Below are positions 37,679 to 46,864 of a stretch of 64,000 nt of DNA, piece after piece. Positions within the stretch are counted from its first letter, which is position 1. The number at the start of each line of letters is the position of its first letter. The DNA is taken from positions 2,232,001 through 2,296,000 of the forward strand of contig NZ_JAHOPB010000001.1 of assembly GCF_019039055.1 (NCBI RefSeq), written 5' to 3'. Source of the stretch: Reyranella humidisoli. Lineage in GTDB: Bacteria > Pseudomonadota > Alphaproteobacteria > Reyranellales > Reyranellaceae. The notes under the pieces are model-generated. The model ran no database searches and was not told where the DNA came from. It saw only the letters and a list, made by a program, of their open reading frames with translations. The translations under genes and the position numbers were made by a program.

Positions 37679-38683
37679 TTAGTGCGTCTTGCCGCCCTTG
37701 CCGCTGGACGCCGGCAATTCCTTGCCGAAGCAGCGCTGATAGTATTCGGCGAGCGTGCTGCGCTCGACCTCGTCGCACTTGTTCAGGAAGGTGAGACGGA
37801 AGGCAAAGCCCACGTCGCCCCCGAAGATGCGCGCATTCTCGGCCCAGGTGATCACCGTACGCGGTGACATGACGGTCGAGATGTCGCCGGCGATGAAGCC
37901 TGCGCGGGTGAGATCAGCCAGAGCCACCATGGCGGCGATGGTCTTGCGGCCCTCGTCGCTGTTGTAGTGCGGCGTCTTGGCGGCGACGATGTTCACTTCC
38001 TGCTCGTGCGGCAGGTAGTTCAGTGTCGTCACGATCGACCAGCGGTCCATCTGGCCCTGGTTGATCTGCTGCGTGCCGTGATAGAGGCCCGTCGTGTCGC
38101 CGAGGCCGACCGTGTTGGCGGTCGAGAACAAGCGGAACGCCGGATGCGGATGGATGACCTTGTTCTGGTCGAGCAGGGTCAGCTTGCCGTCGACCTCGAG
38201 CACGCGCTGGATCACGAACATCACGTCGGCGCGGCCGGCGTCGTATTCGTCGAACACCAGGGCCGTCGGGTTCTGCAGCGCCCACGGCAGGATGCCTTCG
38301 CGGAATTCGGTGACCTGCTTGCCGTCGCGCAGCACGATCGCATCCTTGCCGATCAGGTCGATACGCGAGATGTGGCTGTCGAGGTTGACGCGCAGGCAGG
38401 GCCAGTTGAGGCGGGCCGCGACCTGCTCGATGTGGGTCGACTTGCCGGTGCCGTGATAGCCCTGGACCATGACGCGCCGGTTGTGGGCGAAGCCGGCGAG
38501 GATCGCCATCGTCGTGTCGCCATCGAACAGGTAGGCGTCGTCGACCTCGGGCACGTGCTCGGTCGGGGCACTGAAAGCCGGGACTTCCATGTCGCTGTCG
38601 ATGCCGAAAACCTGGCGCGCAGAAACCTTGATATCCGGCATGCCCGAAACATTCTGGCGGGCCGCGGTCGTCGTAGAGGCCAT
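37679..38683 (-). CDS. cobS: Aerobic cobaltochelatase AAA+ subunit CobS
   Basis: 334 residues, standard length. [20 protein letters not shown] is the family opening; Walker [10 protein letters not shown] and Walker B-like VFDEYDAG follow. ATG 38683 has TAGGAA upstream; a longer in-frame reading to 38758 is not family-like. Upstream neighbour is the J-domain gene, a widespread alphaproteobacterial order. Confidence 0.97.
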   Translation of the reverse strand: MASTTTAARQNVSGMPDIKVSARQVFGIDSDMEVPAFSAPTEHVPEVDDAYLFDGDTTMAILAGFAHNRRVMVQGYHGTGKSTHIEQVAARLNWPCLRVNLDSHISRIDLIGKDAIVLRDGKQVTEFREGILPWALQNPTALVFDEYDAGRADVMFVIQRVLEVDGKLTLLDQNKVIHPHPAFRLFSTANTVGLGDTTGLYHGTQQINQGQMDRWSIVTTLNYLPHEQEVNIVAAKTPHYNSDEGRKTIAAMVALADLTRAGFIAGDISTVMSPRTVITWAENARIFGGDVGFAFRLTFLNKCDEVERSTLAEYYQRCFGKELPASSGKGGKTH

Positions 38684-38794
38684 CACACGAATTCCTACAA
38701 AACAATGCCCGCCAATTGCGGGCGGAACGATAGTCGCAGGCAGGATTGTATGCTGCAAGCGGCCAAATGCACGGACAGCCCCAAGCCGGGCTAA

Positions 38795-39376
38795 TCAGTC
38801 GGCCGGAAGGTTCTCGGAGGCCCGCAGAGTGGAATAGGCGGCGTTGATTTCCTTCAGCTTTTCCTCGGCTTCCCGCGCCCCGCCATTGGCGTCGGGATGG
38901 TGCAGTTTCACCAGCTCCTTGTAGCGGGATTTCACAACTTTCCGGGTCAGCGGCCAGGAAAGTTCGAGGACGTCCAGCGCATTGCGCTCGGCCGGGGTCA
39001 GCTGCTCGCTGCCGTCATACTTCGGCGGCGGCTTTTCGCCGAGGCCGGCATCGTCGGCGAGGCCCAGCGGGTCCTTGATATGGGCGTAGGGATTGCCGTT
39101 GCGGCGGGCACCCAGCGGCCAGACGGGACGGCGCCACGTCGTGTCGGCGCGGATGTGGGCCTCGATCTGGTCGGAGTCGAGGCCGGCGAAGTAATCCCAC
39201 TTCTTGTTGTAGTCGCGAACGTGCTCTAGGCAGAACCAGCGATATTCGTCGAGCTTGTCGCGGGCGCGGGGCGCACGATATTCACCCTGCAGGCGGCAGC
39301 CCGGGGCCTCGCAGACGCGCTGGTGCGGCTTCGCACCGTCCATTGCCGCCAGTGGGTTCGCTCGTCGTCGGGCCAT
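38795..39376 (-). CDS. J-domain (DnaJ-like) protein
   Basis: 193 residues. N-terminal CEAPGC...EYRAPRAR and YRWFCLEHVRDYNKKWDYF, then a C-terminal J-domain (about 125-190) with the HPD motif in LVKLHHPDANGG. Would stimulate an Hsp70 partner. Always found beside cobS in related genomes by my recollection, but a role in cobalamin synthesis is not established. Confidence 0.93.
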   Translation of the reverse strand: MARRRANPLAAMDGAKPHQRVCEAPGCRLQGEYRAPRARDKLDEYRWFCLEHVRDYNKKWDYFAGLDSDQIEAHIRADTTWRRPVWPLGARRNGNPYAHIKDPLGLADDAGLGEKPPPKYDGSEQLTPAERNALDVLELSWPLTRKVVKSRYKELVKLHHPDANGGAREAEEKLKEINAAYSTLRASENLPAD

Positions 39377-39439
39377 CGGGCTAATATGTGTTCACGAATG
39401 TGACCCGGCAAGTGAGGCCGGCAGAAGAGGGTGGCAGTC

Positions 39440-39721
39440 ATGGGCAAGGTGGCGACGGCGATCGATGGCAAGCTCCGCGCGACCTTTGCGCCGGTGCGCC
39501 TTGCCATCGAAGACGAGTCCTCCAAGCATCACGGCCATGCGGGTTGGCGCGAAGGCGGCGAGACGCATTTCCGGGTCGAGATCGTCTCGGATGCCTTCGA
39601 AGGCAAGACCCGGGTCGCGCGCCAGCGCCTCGTCTATGCCGCCCTCAAGGAAGAACTCGACGCCGGCCTGCACGCGCTGGCGATGGAAACGCTGACACCA
39701 GCGGAAGACGGAAAGCGCTAG
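39440..39721 (+). CDS. bolA: BolA-family protein
   Basis: 93 residues. Conserved VRLAIEDESSKHHGHAG, THFRVEIVSDAFEG and RQRLVYAALKEEL with the usual His/Cys ligand positions for iron-sulfur handover with monothiol glutaredoxins. ATG 39440 chosen (GAGGGTGG upstream) over GTG 39431. Overlaps the convergent DUF2889 stop by 4 nt. Confidence 0.95.
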   Translation: MGKVATAIDGKLRATFAPVRLAIEDESSKHHGHAGWREGGETHFRVEIVSDAFEGKTRVARQRLVYAALKEELDAGLHALAMETLTPAEDGKR

Positions 39722-40371
39722 CCTTCCATCTCCACGTCCTTGCCCTCGACGGCAGCCCGGACGGCTTCGGCGTCGGGGCCGGTGTAGAAGTGCGGGACCC
39801 ATCGCTTGGTGACTTCGCTGTCCGATGCCCAGGTGTGGCAGGTGTCGAGCATGTAAGGCTTGCGGCGCGGCTTCGGCGCGGCGTTCGGATCCTTGGGCGG
39901 CAAGGTTCCGGTATTTTCGCGATGCTCCCGGTTGAGGTCGCGGGCCTTCTTCGACGACACGGTCTGGAAGGCGGTGGTCGCCACCGGCCCCAGCAGTTCG
40001 ACGATGTGGGTGCAGCCATGCACGCCGCCCAGCCGCTCGCGCACCGCGCGGTGGAAGCCGCCGCCGATGCGCAGGCCGATCAGTTTGCGAAACGCCGGCG
40101 CGATGTCGCCGCACATGCTGTACGGCGATTTGTCGGTGACGGCCTCGGCATCGACGATCGTGAAGGCGTGGTCGATCGTCAGCCGGATCGACATGTCATG
40201 CACGAAATCGCCGGGCTTCAGCGGCCCGCGCCATTCATTGGCATGCTCGTAGGTCTTTTCGTCGGTGATGCGGCCTTCGATGTCCCACAGCCCGTCGTCG
40301 CGGAAGAAGCCCTGGCAGACGACGCGCCGAGTGTGAAGGTGCTGTCGCCCGATCGGTGGCGAAAGCGGCAT
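39718..40371 (-). CDS. DUF2889 protein
   Basis: 217 residues. RQHLHTRRVVCQGFFRDDGL, VHDMSIRLTIDHAFTIVDAE, GGVHGCTHIVELLGPVATTA and CHTWASDSEVTKRW match DUF2889. Function unknown; the family often lies near aromatic-compound genes, not the case here. 29 bp separate it from the CorC-like gene end. Confidence 0.85.
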   Translation of the reverse strand: MPLSPPIGRQHLHTRRVVCQGFFRDDGLWDIEGRITDEKTYEHANEWRGPLKPGDFVHDMSIRLTIDHAFTIVDAEAVTDKSPYSMCGDIAPAFRKLIGLRIGGGFHRAVRERLGGVHGCTHIVELLGPVATTAFQTVSSKKARDLNREHRENTGTLPPKDPNAAPKPRRKPYMLDTCHTWASDSEVTKRWVPHFYTGPDAEAVRAAVEGKDVEMEG

Positions 40372-40399
40372 GGTGGTTCCCCGTAATGTCAGGTGGAGG

Positions 40400-41704
40400 T
40401 CAGTTGCCCGCCTGTATGGCGGCGGGCGGCACGATCCGCAACTCGGCGATGCGCGTGCCCTCGCGCTTCAAAATCTCGAAGCGGAAGCCGTAAAATGCAT
40501 AAACCTGGCCCACTTCCGGGATGCGGCGCGCCTCGTGCAGCACCAGTCCGGCGATGGTCGTGGCGACGCCCTCGGGCAGGCCCCAGCCGAATTCGCGGTT
40601 GAGGTCGCGGATCGGCACGTCGCCCTGGCAGACCATGCTGCCGTCGTCGCGCCGCGCGACGCCGCGGCGGATGGCATCGTGCTCGTCCTCGATGTCTCCG
40701 ACGATCTCCTCGATGATGTCCTCGAGCGTCACGATGCCGCGCAGCGCGCCGTACTCGTCGACCACGATCGCGAAATGCTCATGGCGGGCACGGAACGCCT
40801 CGAGCTGATCGAACAGGACCGTCGATTCGGGAATGAACCAGGGAGCGGTCATGATCGCATCGATCTTCACCGCGGCGGGATCGCCGGCGGCCTTCACGGC
40901 GCGGAACAGGTCCTTGGCGTGGACGACGCCCACCACGTTGTCGGCCTCCCCGCGATAGAGCGGGATGCGCGTGTAGGGCGCCGCCAGCATCTGCGTCACG
41001 ATGGAATCGGTCGGCTGGTCGGCATCGATCAGCACCACGTTGCCGCGATGGGTCATCACGTCGCCCACCGTACGGTCGCCGAGATCGAGCACCGAGCGCA
41101 GCATCGCCTTTTCGGCCGGCGCACTATCGCCGGTCTGGCCCTCGCCGTGCAGCTCGATGGCGCCGCGCAAGGCATCGCTCTGCTCCTCGGCGTCGGGCGT
41201 GCGGTCGGTGCGCACGTTCATCAGCTTGAGGAAGAAGCGCGAAATCCAGGCGACGCCGCGCGCCAGCGGCCCCAGGATGGTCAGCGTGACCATGATCGAG
41301 GGCGCCAGCGCGAGCGCCACGCGGTCGGCGCGCAGCAGGGCCCAGGTCTTGGGCATCACCTCGGCGAAGATCACGATCAGGACGCCGATCGCAAGCGTCG
41401 CGTAGACGACGCCTGCGGCCCCGAACAGCGCCGTCAGCACCGCGGTCGAGAGCGAGGCGGAGAAGATGTTGACGACGTTGTTGCCCAGCAGCACGGCGCT
41501 TACCGCCTCGTCCTTGCGGTCGAGCAGGGCGTTGACGATCACCGCCCGGGGATGTCCCTGCTGCGCCAGCCGGTGCATGCGTGGGCGCGACGCGCCAGTG
41601 ATCGCCGTTTCGGCGGCCGACAGGTAAGCAGCCAGCAGGAGGCAGACGAAGACGAGCGGAACCGCGATGGAAAGCGGGATGTCGAAATGCAGTTCGGCGT
41701 CCAT
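40400..41704 (-). CDS. CNNM/CorC-HlyC-type membrane protein with CBS pair
   Basis: 434 residues. N-terminal DUF21 membrane domain (four helices to about 160, AAYLSAAETAITGASRPRMH), CBS pair (about 190-320; VMTHRGNVVLIDADQPTDSI, DEYGALRGIVTLEDIIEEIV) and C-terminal transporter-associated domain (GDVPIRDLNREFGWGLPEG). Family members act in magnesium/cobalt efflux or repair of membrane damage. Third gene behind aroK and aroB, 7 nt after aroB. Confidence 0.93.
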   Translation of the reverse strand: MDAELHFDIPLSIAVPLVFVCLLLAAYLSAAETAITGASRPRMHRLAQQGHPRAVIVNALLDRKDEAVSAVLLGNNVVNIFSASLSTAVLTALFGAAGVVYATLAIGVLIVIFAEVMPKTWALLRADRVALALAPSIMVTLTILGPLARGVAWISRFFLKLMNVRTDRTPDAEEQSDALRGAIELHGEGQTGDSAPAEKAMLRSVLDLGDRTVGDVMTHRGNVVLIDADQPTDSIVTQMLAAPYTRIPLYRGEADNVVGVVHAKDLFRAVKAAGDPAAVKIDAIMTAPWFIPESTVLFDQLEAFRARHEHFAIVVDEYGALRGIVTLEDIIEEIVGDIEDEHDAIRRGVARRDDGSMVCQGDVPIRDLNREFGWGLPEGVATTIAGLVLHEARRIPEVGQVYAFYGFRFEILKREGTRIAELRIVPPAAIQAGN

Positions 41705-41711
41705 GCCGCTC

Positions 41712-42839
41712 CTAGGCCGCGATGGCGTCGTCGAGCAGGCCGCGCAGGCCCGCCTCGTCGACGTCGCGGGTAACGAAGGATTTGCCGATGCCGCGCGCCA
41801 GCACGAAGGTGAGCTTGCCGCCCTCGGCCTTCTTGTCGCCGCGCATGTGCTCGATCAGCTTCGCAGCGTCCCAGGTGCGGCTGTTGTCGCCGCCGATCGT
41901 GCGCAGGCGCACCGGCAGGCCGACGCTGCCGAGATGGCGACGCACGCGCTCGGCATCGGCCTGCGGGCAGAGTCCGAGCCGCGCCGACAGGTCGAAGGCC
42001 ATCGCCATGCCCGCACCGACAGCCTCGCCGTGCAGCAGCGCCCCGCCGAAGCCGGTCTCGGCCTCCAGCGCATGGCCGAACGTGTGGCCGAGATTGAGGA
42101 GCGCGCGCAGGTCGGTGGTCTCGCGCTCGTCGGCGGCCACGATGCGCGCCTTGGAGAGGCAACTCTGCTCGATCGCGTAGGTGCGCGCCGCCGCGTCGCC
42201 CGCCAGCACCTTGTCGCCGTTGGCCTCGCACCAGGTGAAGAACTCCGGATCGTCGATCAACCCGTACTTTGCGACCTCGGCATAGCCCGCCAGCAGTTCG
42301 CGGCGCGGCAGCGTGTCGAGCACCGTCGTATCGGCCAGCACGAAGCGCGGCTGGTAGAAGGCGCCGACCAGATTCTTGCCGTGACGCGTGTTGATGCCGG
42401 TCTTGCCGCCGACCGACGAATCGACCTGAGCCAGCAGAGTCGTCGGCACTTGTATGAAATCGACGCCGCGCAGCAGCACGGCCGCCGCGAAGCCGGTGAG
42501 GTCGCCGACCACGCCGCCGCCCAGCGCCACCAGCGTCGTCTTTCGGTCGGGACGACGATCGAGCAGTTCGTTTAACAGCCGGCCAAAGCTCGCGAAGTCC
42601 TTGCTGCTCTCGCCGGCCGGGACAGTCACCGTCTCGGTCTTCACGCCCGCCCTCTCGAACGAGGCGGCGAGGCGTGCGCCATAGATCGGCTCGACCGTAT
42701 CGTCGCTCACGATCGTGACGCGCGGGGCAGCCAGCAGCGGACGCGACAGCTCGCCCGCGCGGTCGATCAGGCCGGGACCGATGGCGATGTCATAGGCGCG
42801 GCCGGCCAGGTCGACGCGGATGGTACGGGGCGAACTCAT
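41712..42839 (-). CDS. aroB: 3-Dehydroquinate synthase
   Basis: 375 residues. GGGVVGDLTGFAAAVLLRGV, TTLLAQVDSSVGGKTGIN and LNLGHTFGHALEAET carry the NAD, metal and catalytic residues. Second step of the shikimate pathway. Start codon overlaps the aroK stop (ATGA), a translationally coupled pair. Confidence 0.97.
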   Translation of the reverse strand: MSSPRTIRVDLAGRAYDIAIGPGLIDRAGELSRPLLAAPRVTIVSDDTVEPIYGARLAASFERAGVKTETVTVPAGESSKDFASFGRLLNELLDRRPDRKTTLVALGGGVVGDLTGFAAAVLLRGVDFIQVPTTLLAQVDSSVGGKTGINTRHGKNLVGAFYQPRFVLADTTVLDTLPRRELLAGYAEVAKYGLIDDPEFFTWCEANGDKVLAGDAAARTYAIEQSCLSKARIVAADERETTDLRALLNLGHTFGHALEAETGFGGALLHGEAVGAGMAMAFDLSARLGLCPQADAERVRRHLGSVGLPVRLRTIGGDNSRTWDAAKLIEHMRGDKKAEGGKLTFVLARGIGKSFVTRDVDEAGLRGLLDDAIAA

Positions 42840-43399
42840 GACGTCTGTCCTGCTGTCTGGGCCTGCAGATGCGCGCGGATGGCGTCGATCACCTGCTCGG
42901 TCGTGCGCTCCGCCGGCTGGGCGGTGGAATCGACCACGATGTCTGCCTCTGCGTAGATCGGGTAGCGCTGCTGCATGAGCCGCGCGAGAATTTCCTTCGG
43001 ATCGCCCTGGCGTAGCAGCGGTCGGTGTGTGCGCTTCTTCACCCGGTCGAACAGAACCTCGAGTTCGGCGCGCAGCCACACGGTGAGCGCCCGGGCCTTC
43101 ATGAGGCTCCGGGTCTCCGGGTCCATGTAGGCGCCGCCGCCGGTCGACAGGACGCGCGGCGACTCCTCCAGCAGCCGGGAGATCACCCGCCGTTCGCCGG
43201 CGCGGAACTCCTGCTCACCAAAGCGTTCGAAGAATTCGGCGATGGTGCAGCCCGCCGCGCGCTCGATCTCGTCGTCTGCGTCGACGAACGGGAGGCCGAG
43301 TCTTGCCGCCAGCCGTTTGCCGATGGCGCTCTTGCCCGCGCCCATCAGACCCACGAGGGCTACGGTGCGCGGCAAGGACAGGGGAGAAGAGACGTCCAT
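42836..43399 (-). CDS. aroK: Shikimate kinase
   Basis: 187 residues. P-loop [20 protein letters not shown], shikimate-binding DADDEIE and GGGAYMDPE, lid R. ATP-dependent phosphorylation of shikimate. First gene of the aroK-aroB-corC operon, divergent from a small ORF and xerD. Confidence 0.97.
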   Translation of the reverse strand: MDVSSPLSLPRTVALVGLMGAGKSAIGKRLAARLGLPFVDADDEIERAAGCTIAEFFERFGEQEFRAGERRVISRLLEESPRVLSTGGGAYMDPETRSLMKARALTVWLRAELEVLFDRVKKRTHRPLLRQGDPKEILARLMQQRYPIYAEADIVVDSTAQPAERTTEQVIDAIRAHLQAQTAGQTS

Positions 43400-43522
43400 G
43401 TCGAGCTGCCCCAGTCATGTCGCCCATTATGCCCCCGGTTTCAAGCGATTGGCTGCGGCACTCCGGTCGGCGACGTATAGGCAATTGCCGCTCCGGGGGA
43501 GGGCAGGTAGGTTGCCCGTGCC

Positions 43523-43702
43523 GTGCCCCTGTTCCGTTCCAGAAACCGCTTCAACGTGCCCAACCTCCGCCTTGGGCCCATCATTGCCGCCGCCGTGGTG
43601 GCCCTGCTGGTCGCCGGCCTGGTGGCGCTCGCGGTGGTGGAGCCGCGCCCGCCGCTCAAGCACTTCGAAGTCCCGGTTCCAAATGAACGTCTTGCGCGGT
43701 AG
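43523..43702 (+). CDS. Small single-helix membrane protein
   Basis: 59 residues read from GTG 43523: basic start (PLFRSRNRFNVPNLRLG), one helix (about 20-41, IIAAAVVALLVAGLVALAVV), then PRPPLKHFEVPVPNERLAR. AGGTAGG lies 9-10 bases before the GTG. Placed between aroK and xerD. Similar small proteins are common here in alphaproteobacteria as far as I recall; not verifiable here. Confidence 0.5.
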   Translation: MPLFRSRNRFNVPNLRLGPIIAAAVVALLVAGLVALAVVEPRPPLKHFEVPVPNERLAR

Positions 43703-43812
43703 CTGCGGCTTTCTGGCCGCCGTAGCGCGACAGGCTCTTGGGCATCCGGCGCAATCGGCGAGGCCTGCACCGGGGGGCCGTTCGCGGTGGAAATCGCGAT
43801 CGCTCACGGCCT

Positions 43813-44754
43813 GTGAAGCGTAAGCCCGCCTTCGGCCATGCGCGTGAGGTGCTGGCCTTTCTCGAGATGCTGCAGGCCGAACGCGGCGCCTCGAAGAACA
43901 CGCTGATCGCCTACGGCGCGGATCTGGCGGACCTCCAGTCGTTCCTCACGCGTCGCAAGCAGGGCCCGCTGACGGCCGACGCGACTGCGTTGCGCGCCTA
44001 CCTGAAGTCGCTCGACTATGTCGGCATGACGCCGCGCACGGTGGCGCGACGGCTCTCGGTGATGCGCCAGCTCTTCCGGTTCCTGCTGGCCGAGCGGCTC
44101 CGCGAGGACGATCCGGCAAGCACGCTCGACTCGCCGCGGCTCGGGAGACCGCTGCCCAAGGTCCTGTCGCGCGAGGAGGTCGATCGTCTGATCGATGCCG
44201 CGCGCAGCAAGGACGCGGTCGATGGCGGCCGCATGGCGACCCTGCTCGAAATTCTCTACGCGGCGGGTTTGCGCGTATCGGAGCTGGTGAGCCTGCCTCT
44301 GTCAGCCTGCGAACGCGATCCTTCGATGCTGCTGGTACGGGGTAAGGGCGACAAGGAGCGGCTGGTGCCGCTGTCGGACCCGGCGCGCCTGGCAATCATT
44401 GCCTGGCTGCACATGCGGCGCGGCCAGCTTGCCGAGGGCGAGACCTCGCGCTTCCTGTTTCCGTCGCGCGGCCGCACCGGCCATCTCACCCGCCAGCGGT
44501 TCGCGCAGCTTCTGAAGGAAGCGGCTGTGGGCGCGGGGATCGATCCGGCGCGCGTGTCACCTCATGTGCTACGCCATGCCTTCGCCAGCCATCTGCTGGC
44601 CGGCGGCGCCGACCTGCGCTCGGTCCAATTGATGCTGGGCCATGCAGATATCGCCACGACCCAGATCTATACCCACGTGCTCGACGACAAGCTGCGCTCG
44701 CTGGTGCAGGAGCACCATCCGCTGGCCCGGCGAAAGCGCCGGCCGGCCGGTTGA
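43813..44754 (+). CDS. xerD: Site-specific tyrosine recombinase XerD
   Basis: 313 residues. SAM-like N-domain (AREVLAFLEMLQAERGASKN) and catalytic domain with R (GLRVSELVSL), K region (VRGKGDKERLVPL), HxxR (HVLRHAFASHLL), H (MLGHADIATT) and Y (QIYTHV). Acts with XerC at dif to resolve chromosome dimers. GTG 43813 gives standard length; upstream in-frame TTG codons are less likely. Precedes accA. Confidence 0.94.
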   Translation: MKRKPAFGHAREVLAFLEMLQAERGASKNTLIAYGADLADLQSFLTRRKQGPLTADATALRAYLKSLDYVGMTPRTVARRLSVMRQLFRFLLAERLREDDPASTLDSPRLGRPLPKVLSREEVDRLIDAARSKDAVDGGRMATLLEILYAAGLRVSELVSLPLSACERDPSMLLVRGKGDKERLVPLSDPARLAIIAWLHMRRGQLAEGETSRFLFPSRGRTGHLTRQRFAQLLKEAAVGAGIDPARVSPHVLRHAFASHLLAGGADLRSVQLMLGHADIATTQIYTHVLDDKLRSLVQEHHPLARRKRRPAG

Positions 44755-44788
44755 CAGGATTCGGCGACCGGGCGACACCTGACCTTCA

Positions 44789-45742
44789 ATGACGACATAT
44801 CTCGACTTCGAGAAGCCGATTGCGGAGCTGGAAGGCAAGATCGCCGAGCTTCGCCATCTGCCCAATTCCGGCGACGTCGACATCGCCGAGGAAGTCATGC
44901 GCCTGCAGGACAAGGCGCATAAGCAGATCCGCGCGACCTATGCCAAGCTCACGCCGTGGCAGCGCGTCCAGGTGGCGCGCCACGCTGAGCGGCCGCACGC
45001 GCAGGCCTACATTGACCGACTGATCACCGACTACACGCCGCTGGCCGGCGACCGCGCCTTCGGCGAGGACGCCGCCATCGTGGGTGGCATGGGCCGGTTG
45101 CAGGGCCGCAGCATCGTGGTGCTGGGCCAGCAGAAAGGCGACGATACCGAGTCGCGCATCAAGCACAATTTCGGCATGGCGCGGCCCGAGGGCTATCGCA
45201 AGGCGCAGCGCCTGATGCGGCTCGCCGACCGGTTCAAGCTGCCGGTGCTGACGCTGGTGGACACGCCCGGTGCCTATCCCGGCATCGAGGCCGAGGCGCG
45301 CGGCCAGGCGGAAGCCATCGCCAGCTCGATCGAGACCTGCCTCGGGCTCGGCGTGCCGCTGGTCAGCGTGGTGATCGGCGAGGGCGGTTCGGGCGGCGCG
45401 CTTGCGATCGCTTCGTCGGACCGCGTCTACATGCTGGAGAACTCGGTCTATTCGGTGATCACGCCGGAAGGCTGCGCCTCGATCCTGTGGCGCAACAATG
45501 CCAACGCGCAGGACGCGGCCGAGGCGATGAAGGTGACGGCGGCCGACCTGAAGAAGCTCGACGTGATCGACGACGTGATCCCCGAGCCGATGGGCGGCGC
45601 CCATCGCGCGCCCGACGAGACGATCGACCTGGTGGGTCGTGTGGTCGGCGAAGCCATCGCCGAGCTCGCGAAGCTCGACGGCGACACGCTGCGCCAGCGG
45701 CGCCAGGACAAGTTCCTGGCGATGGGCAAGAAGGGCCTCTGA
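44789..45742 (+). CDS. accA: Acetyl-CoA carboxylase carboxyltransferase subunit alpha
   Basis: 317 residues. [20 protein letters not shown] start, [19 protein letters not shown], and oxyanion-forming [20 protein letters not shown]. Forms malonyl-CoA with AccD for fatty acid synthesis. The next gene starts 5 nt after its stop. Confidence 0.97.
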   Translation: MTTYLDFEKPIAELEGKIAELRHLPNSGDVDIAEEVMRLQDKAHKQIRATYAKLTPWQRVQVARHAERPHAQAYIDRLITDYTPLAGDRAFGEDAAIVGGMGRLQGRSIVVLGQQKGDDTESRIKHNFGMARPEGYRKAQRLMRLADRFKLPVLTLVDTPGAYPGIEAEARGQAEAIASSIETCLGLGVPLVSVVIGEGGSGGALAIASSDRVYMLENSVYSVITPEGCASILWRNNANAQDAAEAMKVTAADLKKLDVIDDVIPEPMGGAHRAPDETIDLVGRVVGEAIAELAKLDGDTLRQRRQDKFLAMGKKGL

Positions 45743-45747
45743 CTTCC

Positions 45748-46797
45748 TTGTCGCTGCGACTGAGCGTTCTCGATCAATCACCGATCCGCAAAGGCGGCAC
45801 GCCGGCGGAAGCCGTGCGCGATACGCTGGAACTGGCGCAGCTCTGCGACCGGCTGGGCTACCACCGTTACTGGCTGGCCGAGCATCACAGCAGCGAGGCG
45901 CTGGCCGGCTCGACGCCCGAAGTGCTGATCACGCGCGTCGCCGGCCTGACCGAGCGCATGCGCATCGGGTCGGGCGGCGTGATGCTGCCGCACTACAGCG
46001 CCTTCAAGGTGGCCGAGAATTTCCGCATGCTGGAGACGTTGTTTCCCGGCCGAATCGATGTCGGCATCGGCCGCGCGCCGGGCAGCGACCAGCACACGAT
46101 GCGCATCCTGGCCGACGGCAAGCCGAACTGGAGCGACGCCGACAAGTATCCCTACCAGGTGCGCGATCTCGTGGCCTGGCTGCACGACGCGCTGCCGCTC
46201 AATCACGAAGGCACCGGCATCGTGGCCCAGCCGAGCGGCGAGACGGCGCCCGACGTGTGGCTGCTGGGATCGAGCGACGACAGCGCCGCACTGGCCGCGC
46301 ATTTCGGCCTGCCGTTCTGCTTCGCGCACTTCATCAATCCCGACGGCGGCGATGGCGTGACGCGCGCCTATCGCGCGCATTTCAAGCCGTCGTCGCTACA
46401 TGCGAAGCCGATGCCGCTGATGGCGATCTCGGTCCTGTGCGCGGAGACCGACGAGGAAGCCGATCTTCTTTCGCGCAGCCGTGAGGTCTGGGCGATGCGC
46501 CTGCGGACACTCGGCAATCCCGGCCCGGTGCCGTCGGTCGAGGAAGCGCTCGAGGCTGCGAAGCAACCCGGTGCCGAACGCTGGCTGCCGGCGCTGCGCC
46601 GCCGCTCGGTGGTCGGCTCGCCCAAGACCGTGCGCGCCGGTCTCGAACGCCACGCAGCGGCCTACGAAGTCGACGAGATCATGGCGGTGACGATCTGCTA
46701 CGACTTCGAAAAGCGGAAGCGGTCGTACGAGCTGTTGGCGGAAGAGTTCGGGCTTTCTTCAAGCTCCTCTCCCCCGATCGGGGGAGAGGCTGGGTGA
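45748..46797 (+). CDS. LLM-class flavin-dependent oxidoreductase
   Basis: 349 residues from TTG 45748, directly after accA. LSVLDQSPIRKGGTPAEAVR, YWLAEHHSSEALAGSTPEVL, IGSGGVMLPHYSAFKVAENF and FPGRIDVGIGRAPGSD are typical of the luciferase-like group MSMEG_0569/YwbI-like, which uses F420 or FMN. Substrate unknown. The last 11 residues (SSSPPIGGEAG) are encoded by repeat 46766-46789. Confidence 0.9.
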   Translation: MSLRLSVLDQSPIRKGGTPAEAVRDTLELAQLCDRLGYHRYWLAEHHSSEALAGSTPEVLITRVAGLTERMRIGSGGVMLPHYSAFKVAENFRMLETLFPGRIDVGIGRAPGSDQHTMRILADGKPNWSDADKYPYQVRDLVAWLHDALPLNHEGTGIVAQPSGETAPDVWLLGSSDDSAALAAHFGLPFCFAHFINPDGGDGVTRAYRAHFKPSSLHAKPMPLMAISVLCAETDEEADLLSRSREVWAMRLRTLGNPGPVPSVEEALEAAKQPGAERWLPALRRRSVVGSPKTVRAGLERHAAAYEVDEIMAVTICYDFEKRKRSYELLAEEFGLSSSSSPPIGGEAG

Positions 46798-46855
46798 GGG
46801 GCGGCGCACCCCGTGTAACCCCCTCACCTAACCTCTCCCCCGATCGGGGGAGAGG
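46766..46855. repeat. Family C repeat pair forming a long inverted structure
   Basis: Two copies of the 24-bp palindrome CCTCTCCCCCGATCGGGGGAGAGG's type at 46766-46789 and 46832-46855, joined by GGTGAGGGG...CCCCTCACC, so the whole can fold as one long hairpin. The right part matches the left edge of the array at 22459-22500. Between convergent genes; its left copy forms the 3' end of the LLM gene. Confidence 0.85.
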
Positions 46856-46864
46856 AATACGAGA

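Noticed and set aside
34728..37778. A 1016-codon minus-strand open frame across cobT
   Set aside because: Only its 3' third (34728-35723) codes for a real protein; the rest is the GC-rich alternative frame of cobT.
43400..43522. dif-like XerC/XerD site next to xerD
   Set aside because: No AT-rich 28-bp palindromic dif pattern was seen in the gap.
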